From Dallia pectoralis (Eukaryota; Chordata; Actinopteri; Esociformes; Umbridae), in the NCBI GenBank assembly GCA_029465975.1, contig CM055753.1:985535-1049534 (forward strand): a stretch of 64,000 nt of DNA, written 5' to 3'. Both the position numbers and the translations under genes were made by a program. Shown piece after piece: positions 1 to 12,013 of the stretch (its first letter is position 1; each line of letters opens with the position of its first letter). The notes below the pieces were generated by a model. The model made no database searches. It saw only the letters and a program-made list of their open reading frames with translations, and was not told the origin of the DNA.

Positions 1-876
1 GTTCTGAGCGAGCTGAGGCGATACTAACATGTGACGTGAAAACAAGGCAGACTGCTGATTGGTCAGAGAATCGTCACTATTCACTGCATCATCATTGCAT
101 GCGCCAGATGTAGTATCCTGAGTAATCCCACCATTTTTAAATTGTTTGGCCAGAGATTGCAGGGAGCTGTACATATTATCCATTACGAATGCTATGGCAA
201 ACCGAAAGAATACGCCGTGAGAAACAGCCACATCTCGCGGATCAAACACAGCATACACTCGATTTCCTCCATTGTCTTATGTGTGTGTGGGTAGCGAGTG
301 TGTGTCGCCACGTCGCGTAGAAGATTACATCACAGCAGTTTCCTGCCGCGTCGCTATGACGACCGGGTACTATTGCGAAGGAACTATCTGCAATGGAGAA
401 CGGAGCGAAAGCGAGCGGAGCCGAGTCGGGCCAAGTCGAGTCGAGCTGGTTCTTTGTAGTGGAAAAGCGCCATAACTCAAACGATTGTGAATTAACATGT
501 TAGATGAATTCTCCTGTTCTTCCTGTTCCATGTGTTGGAATGTACGGTAGATGGATCTGGGCTTAATTCAAAGGGTATTTCACCTTTGAAACTTGACCAA
601 CCTTTTAACCATTTCTGCACCTCAGACTGATTTTAATAGGCTGTATAACTATCTATCTAAATTATATCTGAATACACATAACCGAATAATAACAATATGA
701 GAAGTGCCATTGTCTTTCTCCACTTCAATCACCTTTTATATTTAGTCAACGTGAAATGAAATCATATGATTTCCCTGCATACATTTTTAGACAATGCAGA
801 GGCTGAGGGGCCGTATAGGCCGTTATTCAAACTTACCTCTCACACATACAACTGAAACGCTCTTGCTGTTACGATA
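1..876. other. flank or intron; possible DNA-transposon end near 395-480
   Basis: This stretch holds no host coding signal I can support. The part around 395-475 has GAGTCGGGCC/GAGTCGAGCTGG wording and ends near GTGGAAAAGCGCCATAA, which resembles ends of common fish non-autonomous DNA transposons. I see no matching opposite end or target duplication. The 67-codon open frame at 272-475 starts on TTG and has no recognised domain. The rest (481-876) looks like ordinary AT-rich sequence. Confidence 0.3.
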
Positions 877-1110
877 GGTGAGCTGTGTTGTCACAGGGTG
901 TTTAAGGGAGGGCACTTCTGTGTATCAGAGGTCCCTGGTTAGATTCACTGATGCCATTGTTGCTATATTGTTAGGTGTCGTTGTGGGTGAGTGTTGTATT
1001 GTCTATTACAGTGTCTAGTATTTTCTTCGTTTTGTTTGTTTTAATTATAAATTTTTGTATTACGCATACACTACTGTGAAGCTAGGTAAACTCCCAGGAA
1101 TGAGCCAAAT
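877..1110 (+). repeat. LTR-like relic, copy 1
   Basis: The block starting GGTGAGCTGTGTTGTCACAG is repeated almost exactly at 11082, and both continue with GGGAG/GGGCACT and CTGTGTATCA wording. The TGTCAC start and the layout match the LTRs at 15179 and 44965. No second LTR or internal region is visible here, so it is a solo or truncated relic. The right limit is approximate. Confidence 0.5.
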
Positions 1111-1433
1111 GCAGAGCCAAGTCAGAGTTTGTCGTATTTCTTAACTCCAACGTAAAAAAAAACACACGAAAACAACAAACGACAAACTTAACACTGCAAT
1201 GAAAATAAACAAGCGACTTCTTGACAAATGTCTGTTCTGCTTTTTTGTGTGTTTCTGATGATTTTCCGTAGAGTCCTAAATATTACATGTCATGTACACA
1301 AAAAACGAATTGTGTCCAGGACACGAAAAAAACTACCTTTTATTTGTTTATGTCACAAATTTTGGGTACAAAAATCACGTCTATTTCACGAAAACCTGTA
1401 ATACTGTGTTGATTTAAGTACCACAGTAAAAGC
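1111..1433. other. no feature seen
   Basis: AT-rich sequence with A-runs and no gene, RNA or clear mobile element that I can recognise. Confidence 0.5.
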
Positions 1434-1633
1434 ACAATGTGAGAGTTTACATTTTCAGTAGTGTATGCGAGAGCATTCCAGTAGTTTGTGTGAGAGCGTT
1501 TTATTAGTAAATGTGAGAGCGTTTGCAAGAGTGTTTGAGTTGTGAAGGCATATGTGAGAGTTTACATCTTTAGTGGTGTATGCGAGAGCGTTTCTGTCGT
1601 TTTATGCGACAATTCACTAGTATATGTGAGAGC
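1434..1633. repeat. degenerate TGTGAGAG tandem repeat, split by a hAT insertion
   Basis: Loose repeats of about 30-40 bp carry TGTGAGAGCGTTT or TGTGAGAGTTTAC. The same repeat resumes at 3571 (GTGAGAGCATTTCAGTTG) after the hAT element. The hAT therefore landed inside an existing minisatellite, and its 8-bp target duplication is one repeat core, GTGAGAGC. Confidence 0.7.
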
Positions 1634-1847
1634 TAGAGTTGTTCCGATTCCGATACCAGTATCGGAAATGCCTCCGAAAATGCTGGCATCGGTATCGGCG
1701 GTATCCAGGCACCGATCCGATACCACGTACTTTAATAGAAATAGGAATCCATTTACTGGTTAGCTCCATTGACATATATGTTGAAATGAGTGAGGAGTCC
1801 ACGAATCCAAGCCAGACGTGTTTATTGTATAAACCTTTGGCGAGTAC

Positions 1848-2528
1848 CCGTATTTTCCGGACTATATGTCACTCCGGAATATAAATCGAATCAGTCAAAA
1901 TATGCGTCATGACGAGGGAAAAAACATATGTCGCACTGGACTATAAGTCGCATTTATTTAATGTATTTTACAAAATCAAAGACCAAAAAAAGGCATTTAT
2001 TCTGGAACATTTAATCACAGAACAACAGGCTGTATGTTAACGTAACACATAAAAAAGTTATTCAACTAAACATACGGCTGAATAGGTTAAATTAACATAA
2101 CAAGCCAGCGAGTCCAACAAGCGAGTTCCCCGGTAAGCAAGTTCACCAAGCTCCCGATGTCATACACGTTACGTTTTCAACTGTTCAAGTGCAGAGGTTT
2201 AAGTTAATATTTCTGTGCATGTAATCTCGCAGGGTTTGGGGGGGGGGGGTATAAGTGAATGTGACAGGAGTCGTTCGCTCTGAGCTCTCTTTGCCTATGT
2301 GACATGTCGCCTGTCTTACTGCCATTTATCGTTGCTCTGTTCGATTAAACTCTATGGTTTAGTGGCGTAGGCTGGTGCCAGAACAACAGCCTAGTTAATT
2401 AATAAATGGTGGTAGCTCACATTGTGTCGGATTGCACTTATTTGTTCCGGTCGGAACATTACAATATATAAGTCGCAGGACCAGCCAAACTATTAAAAAA
2501 AGTGTGACTTATAGTCCGGAAAATACGG
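1848..2528. mobile_element. nested MITE with CGTATTTTCCGG ends
   Basis: The left end CCGTATTTTCCGGACTATA is mirrored by TATAGTCCGGAAAATACGG at the right end. Both are followed inward by AAGTCGCA wording, well known in fish genomes. The flanks share TAC (1845-1847 and 2529-2531), a possible 3-bp target duplication. It sits wholly inside hAT A, so it is the younger insertion. A G-run near 2238 and a promoter-like stretch with no ORF fill the centre. Confidence 0.8.
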
Positions 2529-2806
2529 TACAGTCAACTTGCACGGCAACAGGCAACGAGCTACAAAACGAACAACCTCTATCTACTCCGGAGGTGGGTT
2601 TCTTCTAATGAACGCCGGGGAGAACCAATGCGCATGCGCACTTCCCCAGTACGGCAACTCATAGTGTCCATACAATATGCAAACACGATCATTCACCAGA
2701 ATGATCTACAATATATATATATAAAGCTCCGACATCTCTGACACAGTTTTATACTGTTCTATTTAAAAATAAATGTCTTCCATTTGCTGTATTCATTCAT
2801 GTTTTA

Positions 2807-3439
2807 CAAAGGGTTTAACCTGAGCCAGGCCTTACCACAATGATAATCATATCACAGTCAAAGGGTTTCACCTGAGCCAGGCCTTACCACAATGATAATC
2901 ATATCACAGTCAAAGGGTTTAGCCTGAGCCAGGCCTTACCACAATGATAATCATATCACAGTCAAAGGGTTTCACCTGAGCCAGGCCTTACCACAATGAT
3001 AATCATATCACAGTCAAAGGGTTTAGCCTGAGCCAGGCCTTACCACAATGATAATCATATCACAGTCAAAGGGTTTAGCCTGATAATCAGCCAGGCCTTA
3101 CCACAATGATAATCATATCACAGTCAAAGGGTTTCACCTGAGCCAGGCCTTACCACAATGATAATCATATCACAGTCAAAGGGTTTCACCTGTTTAGCCA
3201 GGCCTTACCACAATGATAATCATATCACAGTCAAAGGGTTTCACCTGAGCCAGGCCTTACCACAATGATAATCATATCACAGTCAAAGGGTTTCACCTGA
3301 GCCAGGCCTTACCACAATGATAATCATATCACAGTCAAAGGGTTTCACCTGAGCCAGGCCTTACCACAATGATAATCATATCACAGTCAAAGGGTTTCAC
3401 CTGAGCCAGGCCTTACCACAATGATAATCATATCACAGT
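2807..3439. repeat. 52-bp minisatellite, about 12 copies
   Basis: The unit begins CAAAGGGTTTCACCTGAGCC and ends CATATCACAGT. Copies are nearly identical, varying at TTTCACC/TTTAGCC/TTTAACC. Two copies carry small insertions near 3080 and 3193. The array lies within hAT A. Confidence 0.95.
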
Positions 3440-3790
3440 CATGCAGGGCAGGCGTAGTATGATCTCTTTTTTTAAACACACTGGTATCGGTACTCGGTAT
3501 CGGCCGATACCCACAGGACGTGTATCGGAATCGGTATCGGGAGGGAAAAAATGGTATCTGAACATCTCTAGTGAGAGCATTTCAGTTGTATGTGTGAGAG
3601 GTACATTTGAATTATGGCCTCTACGGCCCCTATTTAAGTCTGCTTGGTATATTGATCAACAAAATACTTCTCTCTTATGCTTTCAAATTAATCCTTTTAA
3701 AAAGACTGTCATGGCTAGGGTTGCCAACTTTGTAACTATGAAATGAGGGACAAAAGGTGGGCTGGTTTTGTGCGAAATTAGCTTACAGTT

Positions 3791-4096
3791 TTAGGCTTCG
3801 CTTGACGCTATTTTGTCAGTTTCCACAGTAGTTACCCCGAAGAATCCACAGATATTGCTTGCACCTTTAGCTAATGTGGCCTTCTTGTGCATTTCTGCGG
3901 AAGCATGTTTACTTAAGTCATTCTCACCTCCATGGGCAACTGAAAATTCCCTGCGACCTAAAGTACAGAAGGCTTTTGTTGCGTCACTGGCTGCTGACAG
4001 GCTTAATCCATGTATTTTTCTCTTCCCAATTTTTATTGTAGCTGCACAGTCTTTTCTTTTTTGCAGTATTAAACATATTTGCAGTTTTATCCACAT
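3791..4096 (-). pseudogene. finger-like hAT transposase N-terminal fragment
   Basis: The minus-strand frame has FCTLGRREFSVAHGGENDLS then KHASAEMHKK and TDKIASSEA. It resembles the Cys/His finger that precedes many hAT transposase domains (C-x2-C...H-x4/5-H), but the expected Cys pair is partly lost. It lies downstream of the THAP fragment in the same orientation inside hAT B. It reads as a relic, not a working protein. Confidence 0.55.
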
Positions 4097-4476
4097 GCCA
4101 AATCGATTATCGACTGAACAACGTTCTTTATGTGTGTGTGTGGAATTGACCCTTCGCTAAGCCACGGCCTCCTTAGTTACTGTTGCTACGCCTGTCAAGC
4201 TTTCGAGCCTGGCACGTCTATTGCAGTATGTATGCACCGGTGTCAGACATTCCCAATGAGATATTTAGTCATTTTTGGCGAACAGGTGAAATATCAGAAA
4301 GGGCAAGACACAAGAGGCTGCAGTATGCATTCTAGGGATATATCCACGACATAATATGCAACCGATTAGAGAATAACGTCTTTAAAATTGAACCTAAAGC
4401 TGGTCCCAGCGCAAGCAGCAGCTGCATCGGGAGAGCCGCGATCGGATTGGGGTACTCACGAGTATTTTAAAGTATG

Positions 4477-4698
4477 TCAGTGAGCCTCCGTCCACGCCCG
4501 GCATTTCTCCCCTTGGGTTTTAGGTTTGGGGAAAGTAAAGAATTCCACCTCCCTGTTCAAACTTTTATGATATCGGGTATCAGATTTACACAATCCATAA
4601 GCACAACGCGTTGGCATGTTTCCCTTGCTCGAAAGCTTGACAGACCTCCTGCGCCTAGTTACGGTTGCGATACGGACGTGGCTTAGCGAAGGGCTCAT
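4477..4698 (-). pseudogene. THAP-type DNA-binding domain fragment
   Basis: Read on the minus strand, the frame contains MPTRCAYGLCKSDTRYHKSL then FFTFPKPKTQGEKCRAW. This fits the THAP pattern Met-Pro...Cys-x4-Cys...Phe-x-Phe-Pro...Trp. The C-terminal half (the final Cys and His) is absent because a stop follows TEAH. Just beyond it TCGTGAGTACC could be an exon donor, so the domain may once have been split. THAP domains are typical of P-element and some hAT transposases. Confidence 0.65.
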
Positions 4699-4976
4699 TT
4701 GCTTAACGTATATACTGATGCGCGTGAGAGGGGGGCTGGCTGTGTGATATGTGATTGGATGATGATGATAGGTCAGGTGTGAGGTGTCACCCTGTCAGTG
4801 ATCAATCTCAAGTGTCGTCGTGATTAGATTCAGCACTGCTGATGTTGAATCAGTGGTTAGATCAGCGTAGTAGTCAAAAAACGGGACAAGTGAGGTACCG
4901 TGCGGGACAAATTAATTAGGCTCAAAATTCGGGACGTCCCGCCTAATTCGGGACAGTTGGCAACCCTAGTCATGGC

Positions 4977-7900
4977 AGACCCATGGTGGCCAAAATTAAA
5001 TTTATCTGAAATGTGGCTAGGTTTTAACTGTCTTTAGATGTCTGGTGTTTTGGGGATTGACTTATTTAGCATCCAGCAGGTTCAACCTCAACCTCACCAA
5101 TGCAAACAAAAATGTCAAATAGCTCTCACTAAAAGGGGGTTCTTTTTCATTCCTAATATCACAGTACGGTTAAAATTGAATATTGAGGAGATGTAAAATA
5201 AAGCATTTTTTTTTTTTACTTCACAGGGGCCTTTTTGCAATTCTTACACTCTCAAAAAGCATTAAGCACCTGTTTGCTTTAACTAGGAACTGGTTAAAAT
5301 ATCTTATGGTTCTATCTTCATCTCAGAACGTGAATCAAGCAATATGAACCTTCTGACTCCATAATCTTTTAAGTGTGTGATGCTGATATGGCTTATCTCA
5401 CTGTCACAACAAAGATTTGTCCCAAACCCTCTGTAGTTCAAACGGAGACTCCAGCAAGAAGCTTGTCATTCAAGTAGACAGATGCATTTAGTTAATTGAA
5501 ACAGAAGATCAAATATCTACTTGAAAAGAGACAGTGAAGTGGCTTCAAGTGAAAGGTCACAATTACCATTAGCCCAAATCAGCCCTCATTCAGGCCCTCT
5601 GCTGTCAATGTGCCAAGTGCCTACTGCATCGATGGCTGCCTTTGTGTGATCTCTAACCAGCAGAATCATCCCTGGAGCAGAGCAAAGGAACACAAAGGGC
5701 TGCTTCTCCCCTGACATGGTCTCTGCTGGCAGTCCATAACCAATACACTCTAATTAAACCTGTCGCCCTTTCTCTGACACTCATTTTAGAGAGACAGTGA
5801 CCAAGGTTACCTTGTATATAGAGAACAGCCATGTAAACTTCACTCTGCGAATTGTTTAAACAGGAGCTCCCTTTGAACTGTCAAACACCTCTTTTTTGAT
5901 CACTAATAAAACATTTAGCCTGGCGCTGTTAGCCTCTGTGTTTGTGTCTGTGCATGTGTGAGTGTCTATCTCGGTTTGTGTGAATGTGTGCACACACATT
6001 TATGCATGCAATTTTCACCAGGTCCATTTTTAACTGAATATTTAATGTCACGTGATCAATATGATTTACAGGGCAATTTCTCGTGTGCATGGTTTCAGTC
6101 AGAGGGCTCGTGGGAACTTTAGAATACACAGGAAACTGGTATATTGCAGGCTATAGGTGACTAGAACACTTTCTCAAATGTGGGGTAGAACATTTATTTG
6201 TTTAATATTAATTACAGCTAATGACTTAATGACCAATGGGTAACACAACTGCAAATACTTGTTTTGAACTTTCCAATTTCAACTAGCCAATTAAGTAAGT
6301 AAGGTTAGTATTGGAATATCAGCCTACATCTGACTGACTAGAAAGCCATGTAGTAAACCACTGTAGATGAACTAAAGTAATGAAAAGTTCGAACAACCTG
6401 ACGGCATCAACTGACTAGATAACCTTATGTTGTTGACTTGTTTCACAGCTGGATTGAATGTATTCAGCGAGTTCTTGCTGACCACATAACAAATAATTAT
6501 GTTCTCGACTTGATTCACAGCTGGATTTGCTGAGTCCTTCCTGTCTAGCTAACGATAGTGGTTATAAAAGGAAAACTGTTAAAGTGCGTTTTTTTCCTAA
6601 GATTTGTTATGTGTGTAAGTAGAGATATACAGAACACCACTATCATGGTCCATCTACAGCTTAAGTGTTTCTACTTTTTATTTGGCCATGACTTGTCGAC
6701 CATTCCTCACAAATCAAATCAGATATTTCATCACATATTCAAATAAAAGATTAAATGGTATCTACAGCAGAAAACTGTGAACTTCTGGCTGTCATAGGTT
6801 ATTTGAACTGGGTTCTCAATATGCTGTTAGTTTTAAACACATTTGATAATTTGATCTCTTTGTAAAGAGTAACACCTAATATAATGTGTTTGTACTTCTC
6901 TGTGTTTTCATCCTACTGTTGTTTGTGTCAACCAAGAAACTCTAGCAGACATTCCACAATGTCCCCAACACAACCTTCCCTACTGACTTCTACACAACCT
7001 CAATCTCAGTGAAGTTATCATTTATTTGAAGATTCAATTAAAAGAGACATGAGTTAAATGATTGACAATCTTTGGTAGTGGCGGCAAAGAGGATGATCAT
7101 TAAAACATGTAAGTGAAAAGTCAGGTCGAGAATCAGGTGTATTTCACGTAATTACAATGAGATTGGTGGATTATTTGTTTAATTACAATTATTGAAGTAC
7201 CAGAATCAAATCGATGATAACTGCACTGAGATTGAGGTAGTGTAGATGTCAGTAGGGAACAACAATTTTTTAAACACTTTGAATATTAAGGAATGTAAAA
7301 ATTCCATAAAGAATCTGAAGAGCGTTCACCCATATCTTATAGGCTTCTAGCTAGGCTGGCGTTAAAGTATTACTTAAACTTCAGTCTGGGTATTCCAAAT
7401 GTCCCACCAGAACTGTAAATATTTCTGAATGTAATTTTCACAGATTAGGGTTTTATTTGTAAAATATATAGATTATATTTCTGAAATATGTTTACATATT
7501 TACAGATAATAATTTCATGTACTGAGTATTTTAACACATTTAATTCATATTTTTAATTGGGAGTTGTGTGGACTGTTCTATATAGATATAGATATATTGA
7601 CACACATTTAACTCTATAGGTTTTAGCCAGTTTTTCTGCGTGAATTTTTCTTTTGTCCTACTATGGCACATGTGAGTTTATGGTCAAGGGCTTTGAAAAA
7701 TCACAGTGAATGAATTCTATTATGGTACAGTACTTGTGCACCAATGCTGAAAATATAGGTATATATGGTATACATCTCTATGGAAAAAAGACAGAATATA
7801 GAGATAATAATTATAAATTACCTAATGTGTAGAGGAGCAGGCTATTGCTCACCAAAGACTTAAAGCAATTTCCCCATACTAATTGTATGCGAACGTCCCG

Positions 7901-8729
7901 CAGAGATAAACAAATGGGGTACAAGAGTCTGTCTGACTGTATATGAAATTAGTAGGAAATTATCTAAAATCTCTATATTCCAAAGTTTCCAGAGTATCAT
8001 TCTTTCGGGTTAATGCTCTCTATTACTAATTGAAATATTAATAAACTCCCACTTCATTTATGGTCAATTAAAAAGTAATTACTTATCGAAGGCTATAAAT
8101 CCTCTACTTTACAAATAGTGACTGTAAATATATTCATGTATTTTGAAGAGCTCTAAGAATTGGCATTTGCCAAAGCAAGAGGAGACCTTAGATTAGGTTA
8201 ACAGCTCAGTAACTGAGACGAGAGCCATACCGTGCTTAATTAATTAGGGAAATAAAATCCTGTTTAATGTTGTGTCACCAAGAACAGATGCCTCGGTACA
8301 TCAGCTTCTCTATCAAACATTTTATAAATTGTATATACAGTATATTACTACAGACCAGCATGCCGTGAAAATGAAGCCAAAACATGCTTCAGAGATCAGA
8401 AATTACCCTCATATTAACAGATTTGTGTTACCACTTATTTTTGCCTATGTATGGAAATATTATTTTGCCTATGTATGAAAAAAGAGTGAAAGAGTGTTAA
8501 AGAGCCCTAGTTACAGTTGCCAAATGAAATAATTCCATCATAATGACAGACCATGCATCATGTTCACAATCCAGAATAATACTAATGTACTAACACAACA
8601 CATCTGTCTAGAAATATGTACAGGAACAATTAGAGGAGAATTGATGTGGGTTTAACGGCACAACATGCTGTGTATCATGATGAACGCCAGAGCCACGTTG
8701 AAACATGTTTCTATTAAGTGATAACTCAC
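4977..8729. other. intron or 3' flank of khdrbs3; no gene seen
   Basis: Mostly unique AT-rich sequence with a small CA/TG-rich patch at 5935-6000. The block at 5400-5900 is more complex and could hold conserved non-coding sequence, but I cannot test that. The last khdrbs3 exon was searched for on the minus strand (Glu-Glu-Trp start, Pro-Tyr-Gly-Arg-Tyr stop) and not found. Confidence 0.6.
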
Positions 8730-8788
8730 CGTATGGCTCGTATGATTCTCCACCATTACCGTGTCCGTATTCGTAATAGTCATCTGAA
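8730..8788 (-). CDS. khdrbs3: khdrbs3 exon: Tyr-rich tail, second part
   Basis: 59 nt, phase 2 in and 1 out. After completing Asn it encodes SDDYYEYGHGNGGESYEPY and the first base of a Gly-type codon. Relatives have a DYYDYGHG core at this place. The acceptor is CCTTTCACAG|TTC and the donor TACG|GTGAGT. In relatives one further short exon encodes a tail ending in an RDQPYGRY- or REHPYGRY-like motif. I could not find it on the minus strand between 1 and 8729, so it is probably beyond the left edge. Confidence 0.92.
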
Positions 8789-11081
8789 CTGTGAAAGGTA
8801 AGAAACAGGAAAAACGCATTACAATTATGTGGACAGGTCTCTGCATAACAAAGAACAACAGTGGCAGATTACACTACAATAAAGAGGAAAAAACAATACA
8901 ATAAACAGGAAACAGACATTAAATCGTTTTTCGGGGAAACTTAATGTTATAAAGTCTTGAGTTTAGTGAAATAGTGTCAAATTGATAATATAATACATGC
9001 TAAATCCAAATGAGCATATTCTATAAACTAAATACAATTGTAGTCAGTAGGATAATTTTAGAGGGATACAGTGCAGAGCGACAGACATTCCTCCATGGAC
9101 CAGTGTCTATCAACAGAACAGTTTTATTATGCTGGCTCAGATGACACAGGAAACTGAATGAATCAGACAGCCGGCAACCACTCAGTACAGTACAGTAGCT
9201 ACCAGGCTGTACAGATGCCTCCAGCTCTTTGTTTCATACCAAGGCTGTGATGAACAAAAAATGCATGCACTCGCTAATTAATGCACTTACTGCTGATTCC
9301 GAAACATGAGCTTGTTTGGTCTTCATAAATAAATATATCATAAAACAGAGAAGTCCTTGTTCTTTGTTCTTCAGCAGTGTCAAAAGCAATGGTTATGAAT
9401 TTACAGTAATTGTGTCTGTGACTTCTCATTGTAATTTCCTGGCTGTGTCTATCTGCTCATATCCTGGTCGACATATCAGAGCATATGGAGATATGGTATA
9501 CGAGAGATGGCACCTATAATGAAAATGAAAAAAGAAAGCCATCTTGGATTGTGGTTTCTTTGCAATGCTTTATTTATATATCAGGGGCTCCTGGTGACTC
9601 GCTGACAGAACAATCATGTGCTGGAATCCTTCGGTATCAGTCCCATCACTCAGTCCTAGGAAGGTAATTCATCATAAGGCTGCCAGAGAGTCGACACATG
9701 TGCCCATCAGGGCTGAGTCCTCTCCCTGTCAACATCCCCATCCTCCAGCAGACAGGGGCTGTGATAGGGATACCCGGCCTCTCTCACTAAGCGCTGGAGG
9801 TGCCTCTACAAGCTCAGCCGTACACCAGATTAACTCACAAATACCAGCGAAGGTGACTTTTATGAGATTGTTTTTTTTCATCGTTGATTGACAGTAGGTT
9901 CTTTTTCTTTTAAAGACGCTTAAAGAAAGACACACTGACATGAACAATTGCAAATAATAAAGGACAGAGGAAGAGAAAAAAAGGTCCTTAGTTGGATCTA
10001 TTAACCATCTATAATAGTCTGCTTCAGACATTGTTCCGATAAGGCATTCATGTTGGGTGTCCACCCTGGGGAGATCACGGACTTGGCATGACACATTGCT
10101 CCCACAGCTCATGACTCAACCAGGGTACAATACCAGCAGAAACAAGCCAGCCATTTGCCTCTTATCTAAACGGTATCTTTACTAAGATGAGTGAGCATTT
10201 AAGTGAAAGAGTAGACATGTTGTAATTCAGTGTGAGGTTTTTCCAATCAACCCTCACAGAGGTGCTACTGTGAGGCTGACACTGGTGGGCAATTGTTAAT
10301 TATGTACATGACACCACTCATCCCAGCTTTAAAGAGAACGAATCAGAAAGAGAGAGCGAGTGAGAGACTAAGGATGATGGGGAGAAAAAGATTTGCAGCA
10401 AAGTAACACATGTTCTCCCTGCTCGTATCTAGTGCACTACGACAACACATGACAGGTTGTGCAGTAATTTGATTTCACACAGCGTCTCAACACTCAGGGT
10501 GTGTTCTACACCGAGCAGATCCCAGCCGAACACGCAGTTACATACAAGGCGTCCGACTGGGGGAAGCCGAGCAGCACAATCGTCTCATTCCACCTGTGGA
10601 AAAGCTAAAAGGCTACGAGGAACAGTCAGATCTTCAGAGAGTCAATGCTTTCCTTTTAGAAATGGACATGAAGGACTCCCAAATCTGTTAGAAACCCCTA
10701 ATATTATGGCTGACGTTTTGTCAATATCCTTAAACACCGCAGCTCTCTCTCTCTCTGTCTCTCTCTGTCTCTATGTCGTTCTCTCTCTCTACAAACGTCC
10801 TTTTCTCCCTTTGCCCTGTTCTGGTCTGTGAGTTCTGAAGCCTCAGGGACATCACGAAAAGCAAACATCCAGATGACTCCAGCTGCTCATACTCTCTAAA
10901 GTCAAATAACGGTTGTAGTCCACCATTGCAACCAATAAGTGTACTCATATATACGAAACGCAAATGTATTTTTAGAATGGAATTGTCTCCTTAAACTGGT
11001 TCAAATCAATTATTAAACCAATCCCAAAGTAATCATAGAATAACCTACAGTTCCCAGAGACATCAGTTATATTAGTTGAAT
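8789..11081. other. khdrbs3 intron; no gene seen
   Basis: Unique sequence upstream of exon 8730-8788, with a short CT-rich tract at 10741-10795. The open frames here (for example 9729-10112 minus, 10457-10831 plus) lack recognisable domains and look like chance frames. Confidence 0.6.
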
Positions 11082-11460
11082 GGGTGAGCTGTGTTGTCAC
11101 AGGGTGTGTAGGGGAGAGCACTGCTGTGTATCATGTTGATTAGGAGCACAGCTGGTTTGGGTTTAGCTAAGCACCGGGCATAGGTTAGTTAATCAGTGGG
11201 CTGTTTAAGGTCCCTGGTTAGGTTCACTGGTGCTTGTTATTAATATAATGTTACATAGGTTAGTTAATTAGTGGGCTGTTTAATGACCCTGTTTAGGTTC
11301 ACGGTTGTTGGTTATTATTTCTATGCCACATCAATATTAATGGTGAATGTTTTTTGGTGCCATTCACGGCTTGTTTTTATTTAAAATAGTAAAATAGTTT
11401 TTTAAATGGAATAGACCTGCTCTGCGCCTGGCTTTCCTCTGTACTACACCTGCTAGTTAT
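11082..11460 (+). repeat. LTR-like relic, copy 2
   Basis: It opens with the same GTGAGCTGTGTTGTCACAG block as at 877 and continues with GAGCACAGCTGGTTTGG, which has a counterpart in the LTR at 15179 (GAGCACAGCTGATTTCGG). It ends in CTCTGCGCCTGGCTTTCCTC, matching the ends of the relics at 47500-47690 and 15490-15557. An internal partial duplication of TTAGTTAATNAGTGGGCTG is present. No terminal CGTGACA is visible. Confidence 0.55.
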
Positions 11461-12013
11461 ATTCTGGTATCAAATTGCGAATTCCTAGATCTAGACAGAG
11501 GAACTTTTTAATGAACAGGTATTTCTATGTGATTTACAATTGAGTGATATTGAATGTGTCACATTTATATTTTATATAAATATATTTGAAACTGGCCTGC
11601 ATAAGTTCTGTAGCATCTTCAATGACATTGTGGATATGCATTCTCCCTTAAAACCCCTGAGAGATAAAAGCAAATCTAACATCTGGGATTGCCAGTGATT
11701 GTGAAGCCATACATAATAGGAATTTAGGCTAATGCTCAATTTAACAGATTCTAGCCCTGATTGGCTATCATTCAAGATGCATAGAAATCGTTGTGTAAAA
11801 CTTCTTCAGGAAACTCTGCAAAGTTTTTGAAAACTTTTAAATCTCTTAAGGGTTGCAACTGTTTTTCATTCCCCAATCAAATTAATTCACTCTCTGTTAT
11901 CATGACTGATAAAAATTAGATCATTGATGCTTTCAATCATCATTTAATTTCTGCAAGCTTTATATTTGATTCAGTAGCTAGATCATCACAATATAATAAA
12001 TATAAATAAATAT

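Larger units (their letters stand above)
1634..3570. mobile_element. hAT transposon A (non-autonomous, 1937 bp)
   Basis: Terminal inverted repeats are imperfect: TAGAGTTGTTCCGATTCC on the left and TAGAGATGTTCAGATACC on the right (reverse complement). A perfect 8-bp target duplication GTGAGAGC lies at 1626-1633 and 3571-3578, the length expected for hAT. Both ends hold the CCGATACC/GGTATCGG wording common in fish hAT MITEs. No transposase frame is seen. The interior holds a nested MITE (1848-2528), a GC-richer block with GCGCATGCGC near 2630, and a 52-bp minisatellite (2807-3439). Confidence 0.88.
3716..4968 (-). mobile_element. hAT transposon B with THAP and zinc-finger relics (1253 bp)
   Basis: The left end TAGGGTTGCCAACTTTGT and right end GACAGTTGGCAACCCTA are inverted repeats. 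A perfect 8-bp target duplication GTCATGGC lies at 3708-3715 and 4969-4976. On the minus strand it carries a THAP-like fragment (4477-4698) followed by a His/Cys finger-like fragment (3791-4096). Both are short and interrupted, so the element is a deleted derivative of a larger coding hAT. Confidence 0.88.

Noticed and set aside
272..475. Small protein-coding gene at the left edge
   Set aside because: Starts on TTG, no domain, and the sequence resembles a DNA-transposon end.
6690..6720. Minus-strand GAG GAA TGG TCG ACA AGT (Glu-Glu-Trp-Ser-Thr-Ser) as the last khdrbs3 exon
   Set aside because: No usable acceptor in the right phase, and the frame soon ends without the conserved Pro-Tyr-Gly-Arg-Tyr end.
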